From assembly GCA_014647715.1 (NCBI GenBank), contig BMPS01000012.1, forward strand, positions 1 to 64,000: DNA of 64,000 bases, given 5' to 3'. The stretch is from Streptomyces cinereus. GTDB taxonomy: Bacteria > Pseudomonadota > Gammaproteobacteria > Pseudomonadales > Moraxellaceae. The stretch's first letter is position 1. The number at the start of each line of letters is the position of its first letter. A program made the translations under genes and the position numbers. Below are positions 46,448-56,435 of the stretch, piece after piece. The notes beneath the pieces are model-generated. The model searched no databases and was not told where the DNA came from. It saw only the letters and a program-made list of their open reading frames with translations.

Positions 46448-46537
46448 GTGTTAAGAGATAAAAAAAGCCCTGTTTCACAGAGCTTTTAAAATAAACCGTT
46501 GTTCTGCTAGTCAATGCGCTAATGCATACGCTGATAA

Positions 46538-47680
46538 TTAAGCTAATACTTTCTCAAGCGCTTGCTCAAAACGGCTGACTGTGCCGTCGACATCCGTTAA
46601 TTTATCTAACCCAAATAGCCCCAAACGGAATGTTTTAAAGCTGTCAGGTTCGCCAACTTTCAGTGGCACGCCGCCTGCAATTTGTAAGCCTTGGGCTGCA
46701 AATGCTGCACCTTTGTGCATATCATCACGGTCGGTATAGACCACAATCACACCGGGCGCTTGGTAGCCTGCTGCTGCGACGCTGATAATATTATGTTGAT
46801 TGAGGACAGAGAGCACTTTTTGACCCAATTCAAATTGGGCGCTTTTGAGCTTATCAAGTCCAATCGCTTCGGCTTCTTTGACGGTATCGCGGAATTTGGT
46901 CAGTCCATCGGTTGGCATCGTCGCATGATACGCATGACCGCCATTTTCATAAGCGCGCATGATAGTGAGCCACTGTTTGAGATCCAGCCCAAAACTGGTT
47001 GATTCGGTGGCTTCCACTTTGGCAACGGCTGTTTCATTCATCATTACTAGTCCTGCACATGGCGTGCTTGACCAGCCTTTTTGTGGCGCAGAGATAAGCA
47101 CATCAATGTCCAACGCTTTCATATCAAGCCACACGCAGCCTGAGGCGATACAGTCAATGACCAGTAAACCACCGACACTATGCACCGCATCGGCAAGTTG
47201 TTTGATGTAGTCATCAGGCAGCATCAAGCCTGCCGCGGTTTCGACATGGGGGGCAAATACTACCGCAGGTTTTTTAGATTGAATCTCAGCGACAGCCGCC
47301 TCGATTGCCACTGGCTCAAACTGCTGTTGTTGCCCCATTGAATCGCTGTTGTCACCGATGTGTGCGGTTAGGACAGTCACGTCATCCGTGATACGACCTT
47401 TTTCAAGGATTTGCGTCCAGCGAAAACTAAAAAAGCCGTTGCGGATGATGAGCGCTGTTTGGTCAGTGGCAAGCTGGCGCGCAACCGATTCCATACCGTA
47501 ACTCCCTGTACCCGGTACGATTGCCACCGCATCGGCGTTGTACACGTTTTTTAAGCTTGTGGACAAATCATTCATCACGGTTTGGAATTTTTTGGACATG
47601 TGATTGAGCGAGCGGTCGGTGTAGACTACAGAGTATTCTAATAAACCGTCTGGATCAATATCTTGGCGTAGGGCTGGCAT
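46538..47680 (-). CDS. Class V aminotransferase (alanine/serine-glyoxylate type)
   Basis: 380 residues, PLP-dependent fold type I. AIVPGTGSYGMESVARQL binds phosphate, VVFAPHVETAAGLMLPDDYI and LLVIDCIASGCVWLDMKAL contain the PLP-stacking and Asp residues, and LISAPQKGWSSTPCAGLVMM contains the Schiff-base Lys. The typical N-terminus of serine-glyoxylate aminotransferases is partly different: MPALRQDIDPDGLLEYSVVYTDRSLNHMSKKF, a form found in Moraxellaceae and related groups. Donor and acceptor cannot be read. Monocistronic; a hairpin-like AAAAAAGC...GCTTTT lies between it and the convergent deacetylase gene. Confidence 0.85.
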   Translation of the reverse strand: MPALRQDIDPDGLLEYSVVYTDRSLNHMSKKFQTVMNDLSTSLKNVYNADAVAIVPGTGSYGMESVARQLATDQTALIIRNGFFSFRWTQILEKGRITDDVTVLTAHIGDNSDSMGQQQQFEPVAIEAAVAEIQSKKPAVVFAPHVETAAGLMLPDDYIKQLADAVHSVGGLLVIDCIASGCVWLDMKALDIDVLISAPQKGWSSTPCAGLVMMNETAVAKVEATESTSFGLDLKQWLTIMRAYENGGHAYHATMPTDGLTKFRDTVKEAEAIGLDKLKSAQFELGQKVLSVLNQHNIISVAAAGYQAPGVIVVYTDRDDMHKGAAFAAQGLQIAGGVPLKVGEPDSFKTFRLGLFGLDKLTDVDGTVSRFEQALEKVLA

Positions 47681-47811
47681 GGGACTCTCCTTTAATATCG
47701 TTGTCTTTATCGCAAAATCGCAAATAAAATTAGTCTAGCAAAAAAGCCCTTTTAAAAAACAAAAAAATTGTAGAGTGGTTGTTAAATTTTTTGTTATCAA
47801 TGGCGCAGCGA

Positions 47812-48357
47812 TTAAGCCAAAAACTGTCCACAGCAGCGTTTGTATTTCTCACCACTGCCACAGGGGCAAGGCTGCTTTTGGGTGACAGGCATGACCACTG
47901 TCGGATCCAAAAAATACCAACGGCTGGTGCCATGGGTGGGAATATTCACAAAGGTGGATAGCTCATGATGGACGCCTTTGCTGTCTAAACCTTTATTGTC
48001 TAAAGCAGCTAAGTCCAAACCCGCCGAATGCCCAGCTGATGCAGGCAAGTGAAAATAGGCTCTAAACTCGACTTGTGCATGGCGTTTGCCAAGTTTTGCT
48101 AGATGGTTGACGACTTCTAGTCCTGCCCAGTCGGTCTGCTGTGCCCAGTCGCTAATCGCTTGGGTGTCGAGCAGCGGCTGCTGAAAAGGCGCGGTGGTGG
48201 CAACGATATATTTGACATGTTGAAGCACAAATGCCGCGTACCGAGCGCGCATTAGCTGTGCGGCGGTATCGGCGAATTTTTGCCCCGAATGCAGGCGCGC
48301 ACAGCAATCAGCATAAGACAGTGTAGAGCCGCACGGGCAAGGTGACGTATGTATCAT
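47812..48357 (-). CDS. ychJ: YchJ-family protein with two SEC-C zinc motifs
   Basis: 181 residues. SEC-C motifs at both ends, TSPCPCGSTLSYADCCARLH and QPCPCGSGEKYKRCCGQFL, flank the NTF2-like YchJ middle domain (LMRARYAAFVLQHVKYIVATT, WAGLEVVNHL, VEFRAYFHL). The C-terminal SEC-C motif resembles that of SecA and can bind zinc and perhaps ribosomes or SecB. Cellular role unknown. Its start is one base from the stop of the YdjM-like gene upstream on the same strand. Confidence 0.92.
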   Translation of the reverse strand: MIHTSPCPCGSTLSYADCCARLHSGQKFADTAAQLMRARYAAFVLQHVKYIVATTAPFQQPLLDTQAISDWAQQTDWAGLEVVNHLAKLGKRHAQVEFRAYFHLPASAGHSAGLDLAALDNKGLDSKGVHHELSTFVNIPTHGTSRWYFLDPTVVMPVTQKQPCPCGSGEKYKRCCGQFLA

Positions 48358-48358
48358 A

Positions 48359-49078
48359 TTAATTAATGTTTGGTAGGTTGATGGCGGTAGGCAAGATATT
48401 TTTCTTTAAAATAAGCCAACTAATCGGGTCTTGTAGCGTTTGCCAAAATACTTTAAACGGCGGCGCAAACACAATCAGGGCAGCCAAGACGGCATATAAG
48501 CCCAAATACCAGCCTATTTGATCGAATTTAAACACTTTAAACGCAGTACCAAAAGATTTTTTGACACTCAGCCCTAGCAGGTTGACGCTAAACATCTCAT
48601 CTAACAGCAGATGAACAATCGCGCCAAACATCAAAAACAGCCCCAAAAACCAACTGATAACAGCGCCTTGCTTAAACCCATAAAAACTGGCGTACACGAG
48701 AGTCATCGCCATAATCCCCAGATAGGGAATCGAGTGCACAATGCCACGATGCACCGTCAATTTGCTATATAAATTAAACACCCCGTAGCGCATCAGCAAA
48801 TAAGATGCTAACCACAATCCTGCCAATGCCACCAACGAAAACTGCCCGACACACAAGATAACAATAAAAAATGCGCACAACAGCGATACGACATTAAATC
48901 CTACGGTCGCCGGTACCGAGTGATCCAAATCAATATCGGGCAGCAAGCCACCAATGGTACCAGCCACCACACACATCAAATATTCAGGCGCGGTCAGCAT
49001 CCCTGCCTTATAAATCACCAAGCCAGTGACGCCACTTGCGACAAAAGCCACGCTTATGTGGGTGTTAAAATTTGCCAT
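48359..49078 (-). CDS. YdjM-like membrane-bound metal-dependent hydrolase family protein
   Basis: About 239 residues from the ATG at 49078 (MANFNTHISVAFVASG); the frame extends seven codons upstream. GGLLPDIDLDHS, VHRGIVHSIPYLGIMA and IVHLLLDEMF are the conserved His/Asp clusters of DUF457/YdjM proteins, between about six helices. The cellular role is poorly known; in E. coli YdjM is SOS-linked. Co-directional with ychJ, with one base between them. Confidence 0.87.
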   Translation of the reverse strand: MANFNTHISVAFVASGVTGLVIYKAGMLTAPEYLMCVVAGTIGGLLPDIDLDHSVPATVGFNVVSLLCAFFIVILCVGQFSLVALAGLWLASYLLMRYGVFNLYSKLTVHRGIVHSIPYLGIMAMTLVYASFYGFKQGAVISWFLGLFLMFGAIVHLLLDEMFSVNLLGLSVKKSFGTAFKVFKFDQIGWYLGLYAVLAALIVFAPPFKVFWQTLQDPISWLILKKNILPTAINLPNIN

Positions 49079-49120
49079 AGTCTTCGCCCAGTTTCCCAAT
49101 AGCTTAAAATCAGCGAGTCA

Positions 49121-49197
49121 AAACTCAAGTGGTAAAATATCGAGTGGTAAAATTTAGTGGCTAAAATCAAGTGGCTAGAATCAAGTAGCTTAAAGCA
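49121..49197 (+). repeat. Degenerate tandem repeat, about five copies
   Basis: Variants of a 13-16-base unit recur in line: CAAGTGGTAAAAT, GAGTGGTAAAAT, AGTGGCTAAAAT, CAAGTGGCTAGAAT, CAAGTAGCTTAAA. The array lies 40-120 bp upstream of the YdjM-like gene start. Confidence 0.7.
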
Positions 49198-49329
49198 GAT
49201 AGCCAAAAAATCATTTATCCCATACGCAATTGCGCGCTCAATTATATGCTAATTTTGATGACAAAGCGTTAACTGAGTGCAAGGAAAATTGATTTTGTGG
49301 GGTAGGGCATGGGAAAAAGCAAGATGCTG

Positions 49330-49356
49330 TAACCTATGTAACCTATTTAACCTAGG
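49330..49356 (+). repeat. 9-bp tandem repeat, three copies
   Basis: TAACCTATG, TAACCTATT and TAACCTAGG follow each other without gaps in the spacer between the YdjM-like gene and the tRNA pair. Confidence 0.75.
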
Positions 49357-49413
49357 ATGTGGCAAGGCAACACTACATACCAAAAACGCCGACTATAGAC
49401 AGACAGCAAAAAC

Positions 49414-49449
49414 AAAAAAGCCATCGTCCGTCAGACAATGGCTTTTTTT
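49414..49449 (-). terminator. Terminator of the tRNA operon
   Basis: AAAAAAGCCAT (49414-49424) pairs with ATGGCTTTTTT (49438-49448). On the minus strand it lies 9 bases after tRNA-Glu and ends in a T-run, so it closes the Ala-Glu tRNA transcript. Confidence 0.85.
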
Positions 49450-49457
49450 AAAATAAG

Positions 49458-49533
49458 TGGCGTCCCCACGGGGATTCGAACCCCGGTTACCGCCGTGAAA
49501 GGGCGATGTCCTAGGCCTCTAGACGATGGGGAC
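49458..49533 (-). tRNA. tRNA-Glu (anticodon TTC)
   Basis: A full 76-base cloverleaf on the minus strand: acceptor GTCCCCA paired with TGGGGAC, anticodon loop CTTTCAC giving TTC, T-loop GGTTCGAATCC, discriminator G and encoded CCA. The first anticodon-stem pair is T-G. Confidence 0.97.
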
Positions 49534-49568
49534 GCAATCGCACGAGGTGCTCTAAGCAGACTTAATAG

Positions 49569-49644
49569 TGGTGGAGCTAAGCGGAGTCGAACCGCTGACC
49601 CCTTGCATGCCATGCAAGTGCTCTACCAACTGAGCTATAGCCCC
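49569..49644 (-). tRNA. tRNA-Ala (anticodon GGC)
   Basis: A 76-base cloverleaf on the minus strand: acceptor GGGGCTA with TAGCTCC, D-arm AGCTCAGTTGGTAGAGC, anticodon stem CTTGC/GCAAG with loop ATGGCAT (GGC), T-loop GGTTCGACTCC, and encoded CCA. It is 35 bases upstream of tRNA-Glu and transcribed with it. Confidence 0.97.
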
Positions 49645-49848
49645 ATTTTTGGGAATTATTTAGACTGCTTTGCCTAAGAGTGCGCGTATTTTATTGAAAA
49701 CTGATTTTGCTGTCAAGATGATTTTTGCCTAAAAACACAAAATTTTTACCCATTCTTGCTATAATGATGCGTTCTTTATGTTGCCTTCACATAACGACTG
49801 TAAATTAGTTATATTTTGTTGTTTTGTCTAAATTTATAAGGATAGCCC

Positions 49849-50475
49849 ATGTGGTTGGTTGATTTTATTTTGCATATCGGTGACCATTTACAAGAATTGG
49901 TCAAAAATTATGGCAATTGGATTTATGCGATTTTGTTTGCCATTGTGTTTTGCGAGACGGGTCTGGTGGTGTTGCCATTTTTGCCCGGGGATTCGATGTT
50001 GTTTGCGGCAGGCACCATTGCCGCAGTGGGCGATATGAATATCTTTGTGCTGATTGGTTTATTGATTGTGGCGGCAGTATTGGGCGATTTTGTCAATTTT
50101 GAGATTGGCAAACACTTTGGGCAAAAGTTATTTTCTAATCCCAATTCCAAGATTTTTAAGCAAAGCTATTTGCAAAAAACCCACGATTATTATGAAAAAT
50201 ACGGCGGACGCACCATTATTATTGCCCGTTTTATTCCCATTGTACGCACTTTCGCGCCGTTTGTAGGCGGGATGGGCAACATGAATTATGCCCAGTTTGC
50301 TCGCTATAACATCGTTGGCGCGGTATTATGGGTCGTATCTTTTACCACGCTAGGCTATTTTTTTGGTCAATTACCTTTTGTCAAAGAACATTTTTCGTGG
50401 ATTATGATTGCCATTATTGTGTTTTCGGTGGTACCTATGATTGTCGAAATTATTCGTCATCGAAATGACAAATAA
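49849..50475 (+). CDS. DedA-family inner membrane protein
   Basis: 208 residues. The DedA (SNARE-associated/VTT) signature is clear: [27 protein letters not shown], then [17 protein letters not shown], the conserved Gly/Arg motif [27 protein letters not shown] and helices to the C-terminus. DedA proteins recycle undecaprenyl phosphate or phosphatidylethanolamine across the membrane and need proton motive force. Its own promoter region lies downstream of the oppositely read tRNA genes; a strong hairpin follows. Confidence 0.92.
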   Translation: MWLVDFILHIGDHLQELVKNYGNWIYAILFAIVFCETGLVVLPFLPGDSMLFAAGTIAAVGDMNIFVLIGLLIVAAVLGDFVNFEIGKHFGQKLFSNPNSKIFKQSYLQKTHDYYEKYGGRTIIIARFIPIVRTFAPFVGGMGNMNYAQFARYNIVGAVLWVVSFTTLGYFFGQLPFVKEHFSWIMIAIIVFSVVPMIVEIIRHRNDK

Positions 50476-50495
50476 TTGAATGAGTCTTCAAAAAT

Positions 50496-50532
50496 AACGC
50501 TAAATGCCAAAGTCAATCTGGCATTTAGCGTT
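50496..50532. terminator. Hairpin after dedA
   Basis: AACGCTAAATGCCA (50496-50509) pairs perfectly with TGGCATTTAGCGTT (50519-50532), a 14-bp stem and 9-base loop. The following T-run is poor (TTGCCTTCC), so termination may be partial. Confidence 0.75.
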
Positions 50533-50648
50533 GCCTTCCAAATTTAGATTCTATCAGCCGCCTATCATCGCTAGGATTCAATTTATAAAAATTCGATAGT
50601 CGGCTATAATAGCCGCTAATTTGAAATTTTGGTAAAATTGAGAAATCC

Positions 50649-52145
50649 ATGTCAAAAGTCCGCACCCGTATTGCCCCAAGTCCTACAGGCTTTCCCCACG
50701 TTGGCACCGCCTATATCGCACTATTTAACCTTGCCTTTGCCAAAGCGCATGGCGGTGACTTTATCCTACGCATTGAAGACACCGACCAAACGCGCTCCAC
50801 AGCGCAATCTGAACAAATGATTTTGGACGCGCTGCGCTGGGTCGGTCTTGACTGGGCAGAAGGTCCAGACGTCGGCGGTCCACATGCACCGTACCGCCAA
50901 AGCGAGCGTAAAGACATCTACAAACAATATGCCGAAGAACTATTGGACAAAGGTCATGCATTTCGCTGTTTTTCCACCGCCGAAGAGTTAGATCAAATGA
51001 GAGCCGAACAAATGGCGCGGGGCGAAACCCCAAAATATGATGGTCGCTATGCGAACCTTTCCCGTGAACAATCAGACAAGCTCGCCGCCGAAGGCAAACC
51101 ATTTGTCATTCGTATGCGTGTGCCAGACGAGGGTGTATGTAAATTTGACGATATGCTACGTGGAGAAGTCGAGATTCCTTGGTCACAAGTGGATATGCAA
51201 GTGCTACTCAAAACCGACGGTCTACCAACCTACCATTTGGCAAACGTCGTCGATGACCATTTGATGCAGATTACTCACGTCATCCGTGGCGAAGAGTGGA
51301 TTAACTCTGCCCCAAAACATCAACTGTTGTATAAATATTTTGGTTGGGATATGCCCGTACTCTGTCATATGCCACTGCTCAGAAACCCAGACAAATCCAA
51401 ACTATCGAAACGCAAAAACCCAACGTCTATCACTTATTACCGTGATGCAGGTGTGTTGCCAGAAGCCTTGCTCAACTATTTGGGACGTATGGGCTATTCG
51501 ATGCCAAATGAAGCCGAAAAATTCACGTTGGATGAAATGATTGCCAGTTTTGACATCAAACGGGTGTCGCTTGGTGGTCCGATTTTTGACGTGGAAAAAC
51601 TCACTTGGCTCAATGGCGAATGGTTGCGTTCACTGTCACCCGAAGCCTTAAAAGCCAAAATTCTCGATTGGGCAAATGACAGCGACAAACTTACCGCGAT
51701 TGCCAAAGCCATTCAACCACGCATTAACTTGTTGTCGGATGCGGTGAATTGGTCGGGCTTTTATTTCCAAAACTTGCCAACGATTAGTGAGGTGGACTTT
51801 GAGCATAAAGTGTTATCCACTGAGCAAACCGTGGAGATTCTACAACTTGCGCAATGGCAGTTAGAAACCTTACCTGTGTGGACGGAGGAGCATATCCAAG
51901 CGGTATTGTCTGGCTTGGCAGGCGAGATGGGCATTAAATTGCGTGATTTTATGTCGCCATTTTTTATTGCCATCGCAGGTAGCAAGTCAAGCACGCCTGT
52001 GATGAATTCAATGTATTTGATTGGGGCGGATATGACATTGCAGCGCCTGCGTCATGCCATTGAGGTATTAGGCGGTGTCAGTAAGAAAAAAGCGAAAGAA
52101 TTGGAAAAACGTCATAAAGCATTGCCAAGCTTTTTGACCCAATAA
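50649..52145 (+). CDS. gltX: Glutamate--tRNA ligase
   Basis: Class I synthetase of 498 residues. HIGH-type motif [34 protein letters not shown], the substrate-site [21 protein letters not shown] and the KMSKS-type [11 protein letters not shown] are present; the C-terminal helical domain binds the anticodon. It charges the tRNA-Glu encoded about 1.1 kb upstream. Length normal. Whether it also charges tRNA-Gln cannot be judged here. Confidence 0.97.
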   Translation: MSKVRTRIAPSPTGFPHVGTAYIALFNLAFAKAHGGDFILRIEDTDQTRSTAQSEQMILDALRWVGLDWAEGPDVGGPHAPYRQSERKDIYKQYAEELLDKGHAFRCFSTAEELDQMRAEQMARGETPKYDGRYANLSREQSDKLAAEGKPFVIRMRVPDEGVCKFDDMLRGEVEIPWSQVDMQVLLKTDGLPTYHLANVVDDHLMQITHVIRGEEWINSAPKHQLLYKYFGWDMPVLCHMPLLRNPDKSKLSKRKNPTSITYYRDAGVLPEALLNYLGRMGYSMPNEAEKFTLDEMIASFDIKRVSLGGPIFDVEKLTWLNGEWLRSLSPEALKAKILDWANDSDKLTAIAKAIQPRINLLSDAVNWSGFYFQNLPTISEVDFEHKVLSTEQTVEILQLAQWQLETLPVWTEEHIQAVLSGLAGEMGIKLRDFMSPFFIAIAGSKSSTPVMNSMYLIGADMTLQRLRHAIEVLGGVSKKKAKELEKRHKALPSFLTQ

Positions 52146-52164
52146 GCTTAATTGTTTTGTATAA

Positions 52165-52196
52165 AAGTCCGTCGCTATGGCGGATTTTTTATTTTA
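52165..52196 (+). terminator. Terminator after gltX
   Basis: AAGTCCG (52165-52171) pairs with CGGATTT (52181-52187, one G-T pair) and is followed by TTTATTTT. Confidence 0.7.
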
Positions 52197-52303
52197 ATGG
52201 CAGTAACCTAGGGTCATGCTAAATAACATGAATAAACCTAACAAAAATGGTATCATACCTAGCAAAATCAGATTCTAATTTTTACAATTTAAAGGTAATC
52301 ATC

Positions 52304-52819
52304 ATGGCAAATCTTCAAAACGAACTCGCCCAAGTACAGCATATCAGCGGTGAACTACACACCAATGCCCACGCCAAAATCGGTATGGTGGTAGGACGTT
52401 TTAACAGCTTTGTGGTAGAAAGTTTGGTCAGCGGCGCGATTGATACCTTACTGCGTCATGGTATCGCAGGTAGCAATATTACTGTCGTGCGTGTGCCGGG
52501 CGCTTGGGAAATTCCACTGGCGGTTGCTCGTATGGCACAAACCGATAAATTTGACGCTATCATCGGTTTAGGCGCGGTGATTCGTGGTAGCACGCCGCAC
52601 TTTGATTTTGTCGCTGGTGAATCTGCCAAAGGCTTAGGCGCGATTGGGTTAGATTATGACGTGCCTGTCATTAATGCAATTTTGACCACAGACAGCATCG
52701 AACAAGCCATTGAGCGCTCTGGCACCAAAGCAGGTAACAAAGGCTCAGAAGCAGCCATGGTCGCGCTTGAGATGATTAACGTGTTGGGTCAAATTGACGC
52801 ACAAATGGCGGGTGAATAA
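52304..52819 (+). CDS. ribH: 6,7-dimethyl-8-ribityllumazine synthase
   Basis: Penultimate step of riboflavin synthesis; forms icosahedral or pentameric shells. The ATG at 52304 (AAAGG upstream) gives 171 residues; the longer frame from 52247 is not family-like. [59 protein letters not shown] with the catalytic His, and the C-terminal [18 protein letters not shown] are conserved. First gene of ribH-nusB-(thiL-pgpA). Confidence 0.97.
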   Translation: MANLQNELAQVQHISGELHTNAHAKIGMVVGRFNSFVVESLVSGAIDTLLRHGIAGSNITVVRVPGAWEIPLAVARMAQTDKFDAIIGLGAVIRGSTPHFDFVAGESAKGLGAIGLDYDVPVINAILTTDSIEQAIERSGTKAGNKGSEAAMVALEMINVLGQIDAQMAGE

Positions 52820-52828
52820 GGTAGCGAT

Positions 52829-53389
52829 ATGACTGACAATTCAACCCACACCACACCACAGCAGGCGAGTCAAGACAACGCCGTCAATTATAAAACCAGC
52901 CTGACCGCGATTCGTAAAGCACGCCGTTTTGTGGTGCAAGGGTTATATGAATGGCTGTTGACAGGCAATCCATCGCACGAAATCGAAGCGCACACCCGCA
53001 GTGAGAATGCCATGCACACGGTGCATTTGGGCTATTATCACGAGCTACTGAGCAAAATTATTGAGCAAAGCGATGACTTAATCGCCTATATCGACAGCCT
53101 ACTTGATCGCCCTTGGACACGTCTAGATAAAGTTGAGCAAGCGGTATTGCTTGTCGGTGCGTATGAGATGAAGCAGCACTTGGAAGTGCCTTACAAAGTA
53201 GTGATTGATGAAGCGATTCAGCTCAACACCCATTTTGGCTCATCAGATGGCTATAAAATGATTCATGTGGTGATGGATAAAATCGCCAAAGAGGCGCGTA
53301 TGCCTGAAGTAGAGGCGGATGCCAAAAAAGCCAAAACAGAGGATGCGCCGCAGCCGCCATCGCAAGCGACCACCGAAGAAGAAAAATAA
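52829..53389 (+). CDS. nusB: Transcription antitermination factor NusB
   Basis: 186 residues. The all-helical NusB core runs from ARRFVVQGLYEWLLTGNP to GYKMIHVVMDKIAKEAR, with RPWTRLDKVEQAVLLVGAYEM and VPYKVVIDEAIQLNTHFGS. With S10 it binds boxA RNA of rRNA operons. It is longer than the ~140-residue E. coli protein because of a polar ~25-residue N-terminal lead and a Lys/Glu/Pro-rich C-terminal tail of ~30 residues, both likely disordered. It follows ribH by 9 bp. Confidence 0.95.
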   Translation: MTDNSTHTTPQQASQDNAVNYKTSLTAIRKARRFVVQGLYEWLLTGNPSHEIEAHTRSENAMHTVHLGYYHELLSKIIEQSDDLIAYIDSLLDRPWTRLDKVEQAVLLVGAYEMKQHLEVPYKVVIDEAIQLNTHFGSSDGYKMIHVVMDKIAKEARMPEVEADAKKAKTEDAPQPPSQATTEEEK

Positions 53390-53395
53390 TACCGT

Positions 53396-53422
53396 AAAGG
53401 GCGTACTTGCTACGCCCTTTTG
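53396..53422 (+). terminator. Hairpin between nusB and thiL
   Basis: AAAGGGCGTA (53396-53405) pairs perfectly with TACGCCCTTT (53411-53420) with a 5-base loop and a short T-run. It lies 22 bases before thiL and may reduce read-through. Confidence 0.7.
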
Positions 53423-53443
53423 TGCTCGATACGGATGGCTAAG

Positions 53444-54409
53444 ATGTCCGAATTTTCTTTGATTTATCAACATTTTCAAAACTGTACACGCAAAAATCCT
53501 TTGACCCAAGTGGGTATTGGGGATGATTGCGCGATAAGCAGTATGCCAAGTGATTGCGAACTGGTGAGCTGCATTGACACGCTGGTTGCAGGTCGGCATT
53601 TTCCCTTATCAACATCCGCTTATGCCATCGGCTATAAATCGGTCGCGGTCAATTTATCCGATTTGGCAGCGATGGGGGCGACACCCTATGCGATATTGCT
53701 GGGTATTAGCTTGCCTACTAAGCTTGCCAATGATGACTGGCTCAAACCATTCACCCAAGGCATCGCGGACATTTGCAACCGATTTAATGTCGAGCTCATC
53801 GGTGGCGATACCACCCAATCTAACACTTTAACCATCTCTGTCACTGCACTGGGTTTTGTGCCAACTGGGCAAGCTATTACCAGAGGGGGCGCAAAAGTCG
53901 GTGATATCATCTGTGTGAGTGGTGAGATTGGCTCAGCAAGTTTTGCCTTACAGCAGATTTTAAACGCTGAAAAATCTGAGCAGCACAATATCGCTTTACA
54001 ACCAATCGCTTTACAGCCGGCACTGGATTTACCTGTTCCGCAAGTTGAGCTAGGGCAAAAATTACGTGGATTTGCCCATAGCATGATTGATATTTCAGAC
54101 GGGCTAGGGCAGGATTTGGGTCATATTCTAACCGCATCACAAGTAGGTGCAGTGGTCGATTTAGCCAATATTCCAACGCATCCACGATTACAAGCTTTGC
54201 CAAATACTGAAAAGTGGCAACATCAGCTCAACGGCGGTGATGATTATCAGCTGTGCTTTACTATGAGCGAGCAAAATTTTGTCAAATTTAATCAACAGTT
54301 TTCGGATAAAATTTTTGCCATTGGCAAAATTGTCACAGAAAACGGCTTGAGGCTGACTTATAATAACCAACCAATTGAATTTTCGATCACTGGCTATCAG
54401 CATTTTTAG
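53444..54409 (+). CDS. thiL: Thiamine-monophosphate kinase
   Basis: Makes thiamine pyrophosphate from the monophosphate. About 321 residues from the ATG at 53444 (MSEFSLIYQHF); in-frame ATGs at 53435 and 53420 are alternatives. VGIGDDCAI, AIGYKSVAVNLSDLAAMGATP, ELIGGDTTQSN and MIDISDGLGQDLGHI contain the Mg-binding Asp residues of the PurM/ThiL fold; NGGDDYQLCFT is the C-terminal motif. Part of the common nusB-thiL-pgpA set. Confidence 0.94.
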   Translation: MSEFSLIYQHFQNCTRKNPLTQVGIGDDCAISSMPSDCELVSCIDTLVAGRHFPLSTSAYAIGYKSVAVNLSDLAAMGATPYAILLGISLPTKLANDDWLKPFTQGIADICNRFNVELIGGDTTQSNTLTISVTALGFVPTGQAITRGGAKVGDIICVSGEIGSASFALQQILNAEKSEQHNIALQPIALQPALDLPVPQVELGQKLRGFAHSMIDISDGLGQDLGHILTASQVGAVVDLANIPTHPRLQALPNTEKWQHQLNGGDDYQLCFTMSEQNFVKFNQQFSDKIFAIGKIVTENGLRLTYNNQPIEFSITGYQHF

Positions 54410-54423
54410 CCAAAGAACTCCCT

Positions 54424-55002
54424 ATGACTCAACTGCATAAACCCGACGTCCGTAAAGCCAATGTTTGCCCGCCTTGTCCGCCAACCGCGAGCGTTTGGGA
54501 AAAGCTGATTTATTGGCTCGGTATCGGTTTAGGCTCAGGATTGCCAAAGCGCGCTGCTGGGACGTGGGGCACGGTGGGCGGACTGGTGGTGGCCATTCCG
54601 ATGTTATGGCTGGGGTTTTGGGGGTTTTTGGCGGTTACAGTGGTGGGCGCTCTAGTCGGTAGTTATATCTGCGGCAAAACGTCTGATTTGATGGGTGTAC
54701 ACGATGACCCGCATATCGTATGGGATGAATGGGTCGGCATGTGGGTGTCACTCCTGCCAATTTTATGGCTGCATTTCTACGATGATGCTTTATTGCAAGG
54801 TCATCAGTTAAGTTTACTGCTACTATACTTTGCTGCATTTGTCGCGTTTCGTTTTTTTGATATTTTAAAACCCTTTCCGATTAAATGGGTGGATAAAAAT
54901 GTGAGCGGCGGTTTTGGTATTTTGATTGATGACATTTTGGCGGGGCTGATGGCAGGGGTTGTGCTAATAGTTTTTGTCAGTGTGCTCGTTACTTATGTTT
55001 AA
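54424..55002 (+). CDS. pgpA: Phosphatidylglycerophosphatase A
   Basis: Dephosphorylates phosphatidylglycerol phosphate at the inner membrane. 192 residues, three to four helices. GSGLPKRAAGTWGTVGGL, HDDPHIVWDEWVGMWVSL (catalytic acidic residues) and RFFDILKPFPIKWVDKNVSGGFGILIDDILAG are the PgpA signatures. It follows thiL by 14 bp. The first ~20 residues are polar, with a CPPCPP motif not general in the family. Confidence 0.94.
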   Translation: MTQLHKPDVRKANVCPPCPPTASVWEKLIYWLGIGLGSGLPKRAAGTWGTVGGLVVAIPMLWLGFWGFLAVTVVGALVGSYICGKTSDLMGVHDDPHIVWDEWVGMWVSLLPILWLHFYDDALLQGHQLSLLLLYFAAFVAFRFFDILKPFPIKWVDKNVSGGFGILIDDILAGLMAGVVLIVFVSVLVTYV

Positions 55003-55046
55003 CCTGTTGTATCATTAAAATTAGTTAAAAAAAATAAGGAATTCCC

Positions 55047-56411
55047 ATGACCAACTTAACCACCATCATCATGGCAGCGGGCAAAGGCACTCGCATGAAA
55101 TCGAGCAAGCCAAAAGTCCTACAACCGCTGGCAGGCAAGCCTTTGCTACATCACGTACTCGCCACTGCCAAACAATTGGGTAGCCAAAAAAATATCATTA
55201 TCTATGGTTTTGAAGGTCAGCAAGTCAAAGATGCCTTTGCCGATGAACAAATTGATTGGGTCGAGCAAGCTGAGCAATTGGGCACGGGTCACGCGGTGCA
55301 AATGACTTTACCAGTGTTGCCTAAGGATGGGAAAAGCTTGATTTTATCAGGGGATGTGCCACTTATTGGCGTCGATACCTTAGAGAAATTGGCAAATACA
55401 GACAGCCGTTTTGCCATGCTAACCCTAAACTTAGCCAACCCATTTGGTTTGGGGCGTATTGTGCGTGACAACGACCAAGTAATCGCCATTGTCGAAGAAA
55501 AAGATGCCAACGATGAGCAAAGACAAATCACTGAAATCAATAGCGGTGTGTACTGTGTCGCCAATGATATTTTGCATCGATATCTCAATAACTTGACCAA
55601 TAACAATGCCCAAGGCGAATACTATCTCACCGATATCGTCAAAATGGCGGTGGACGATGGCATCGAAATCGCCACTGTATCGCCGACCCACCAGTTTGAA
55701 ATCGAAGGGGTGAATGACCGTCTGCAGTTGGCAAATCTAGAGCGTACTTGGCAAATGCATCAAGCCCAAGCGCTGATGCAACAAGGCGTACATTTGATTG
55801 ACCCAAGTCGTTTTGATTTACGCGGTTCGCTCAAAGTTGGTAGAGATGTGCAAATTGATATTAATGTCATCATTGAAGGTGACTGCGAGATAGGTGATAA
55901 CGTCAAAATCGGCGCAGGTTGTATTATCAAAAACAGCAAAATCGCCAGTGGCACCGTGGTGCAACCTTATAGTCTATTTGACAATGCGGTAGTAGGCGCA
56001 GACAACCAAATCGGTCCATTTGCCCGTCTGCGCCCCAATGCGGTCACTGACAAAGATGTGCATATTGGTAACTTTGTGGAGCTTAAAAACACCCAAATGG
56101 CAAGCGGCGCTAAAGCCAATCATTTGGCGTATTTGGGCGATGCCACCATTGGACAAAAGACCAATATTGGCGCAGGCACCATCACTGCCAATTATGATGG
56201 CGTCAATAAGTTTAAAACCGAAATCGGTGATGAGGTCAGAATTGGCTCAAATGCGGTGCTGATTGCCCCTGTAACCATTGGTGACCGTGCCACCATTGGC
56301 GCAGGCAGTGCCATCAGTAAAGCCTGCCCTGCCGAAAAACTGTCCATCGCCCGTGGCAAACAAGTCACCATTGAGGGTTGGCAGCGTCCTGAAAAAAATC
56401 TTGATATTTGA
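55047..56411 (+). CDS. glmU: Bifunctional UDP-N-acetylglucosamine pyrophosphorylase / GlcN-1-P acetyltransferase
   Basis: 454 residues. The N-terminal nucleotidyltransferase has [39 protein letters not shown] and LSGDVPLI; the C-terminal left-handed beta-helix of hexapeptide repeats runs from ~255 ([59 protein letters not shown]). It makes UDP-GlcNAc for peptidoglycan and LPS. glmS is 175 bp downstream. Confidence 0.97.
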   Translation: MTNLTTIIMAAGKGTRMKSSKPKVLQPLAGKPLLHHVLATAKQLGSQKNIIIYGFEGQQVKDAFADEQIDWVEQAEQLGTGHAVQMTLPVLPKDGKSLILSGDVPLIGVDTLEKLANTDSRFAMLTLNLANPFGLGRIVRDNDQVIAIVEEKDANDEQRQITEINSGVYCVANDILHRYLNNLTNNNAQGEYYLTDIVKMAVDDGIEIATVSPTHQFEIEGVNDRLQLANLERTWQMHQAQALMQQGVHLIDPSRFDLRGSLKVGRDVQIDINVIIEGDCEIGDNVKIGAGCIIKNSKIASGTVVQPYSLFDNAVVGADNQIGPFARLRPNAVTDKDVHIGNFVELKNTQMASGAKANHLAYLGDATIGQKTNIGAGTITANYDGVNKFKTEIGDEVRIGSNAVLIAPVTIGDRATIGAGSAISKACPAEKLSIARGKQVTIEGWQRPEKNLDI

Positions 56412-56435
56412 ATTTTTGCCTAAATTTAACAAATT

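Noticed and set aside
49121-49356. CRISPR array
   Set aside because: Units are short, degenerate and adjacent without spacers, and no cas genes are present in the window.
49438-49677. 79-residue plus-strand open frame (GIRTPVTAVKG... region)
   Set aside because: It is the antisense of the tRNA-Glu and tRNA-Ala genes; this type of spurious protein is common across databases.
52190-52303. FMN riboswitch before ribH
   Set aside because: The spacer is too short and lacks the conserved RFN boxes; the gltX terminator occupies part of it.
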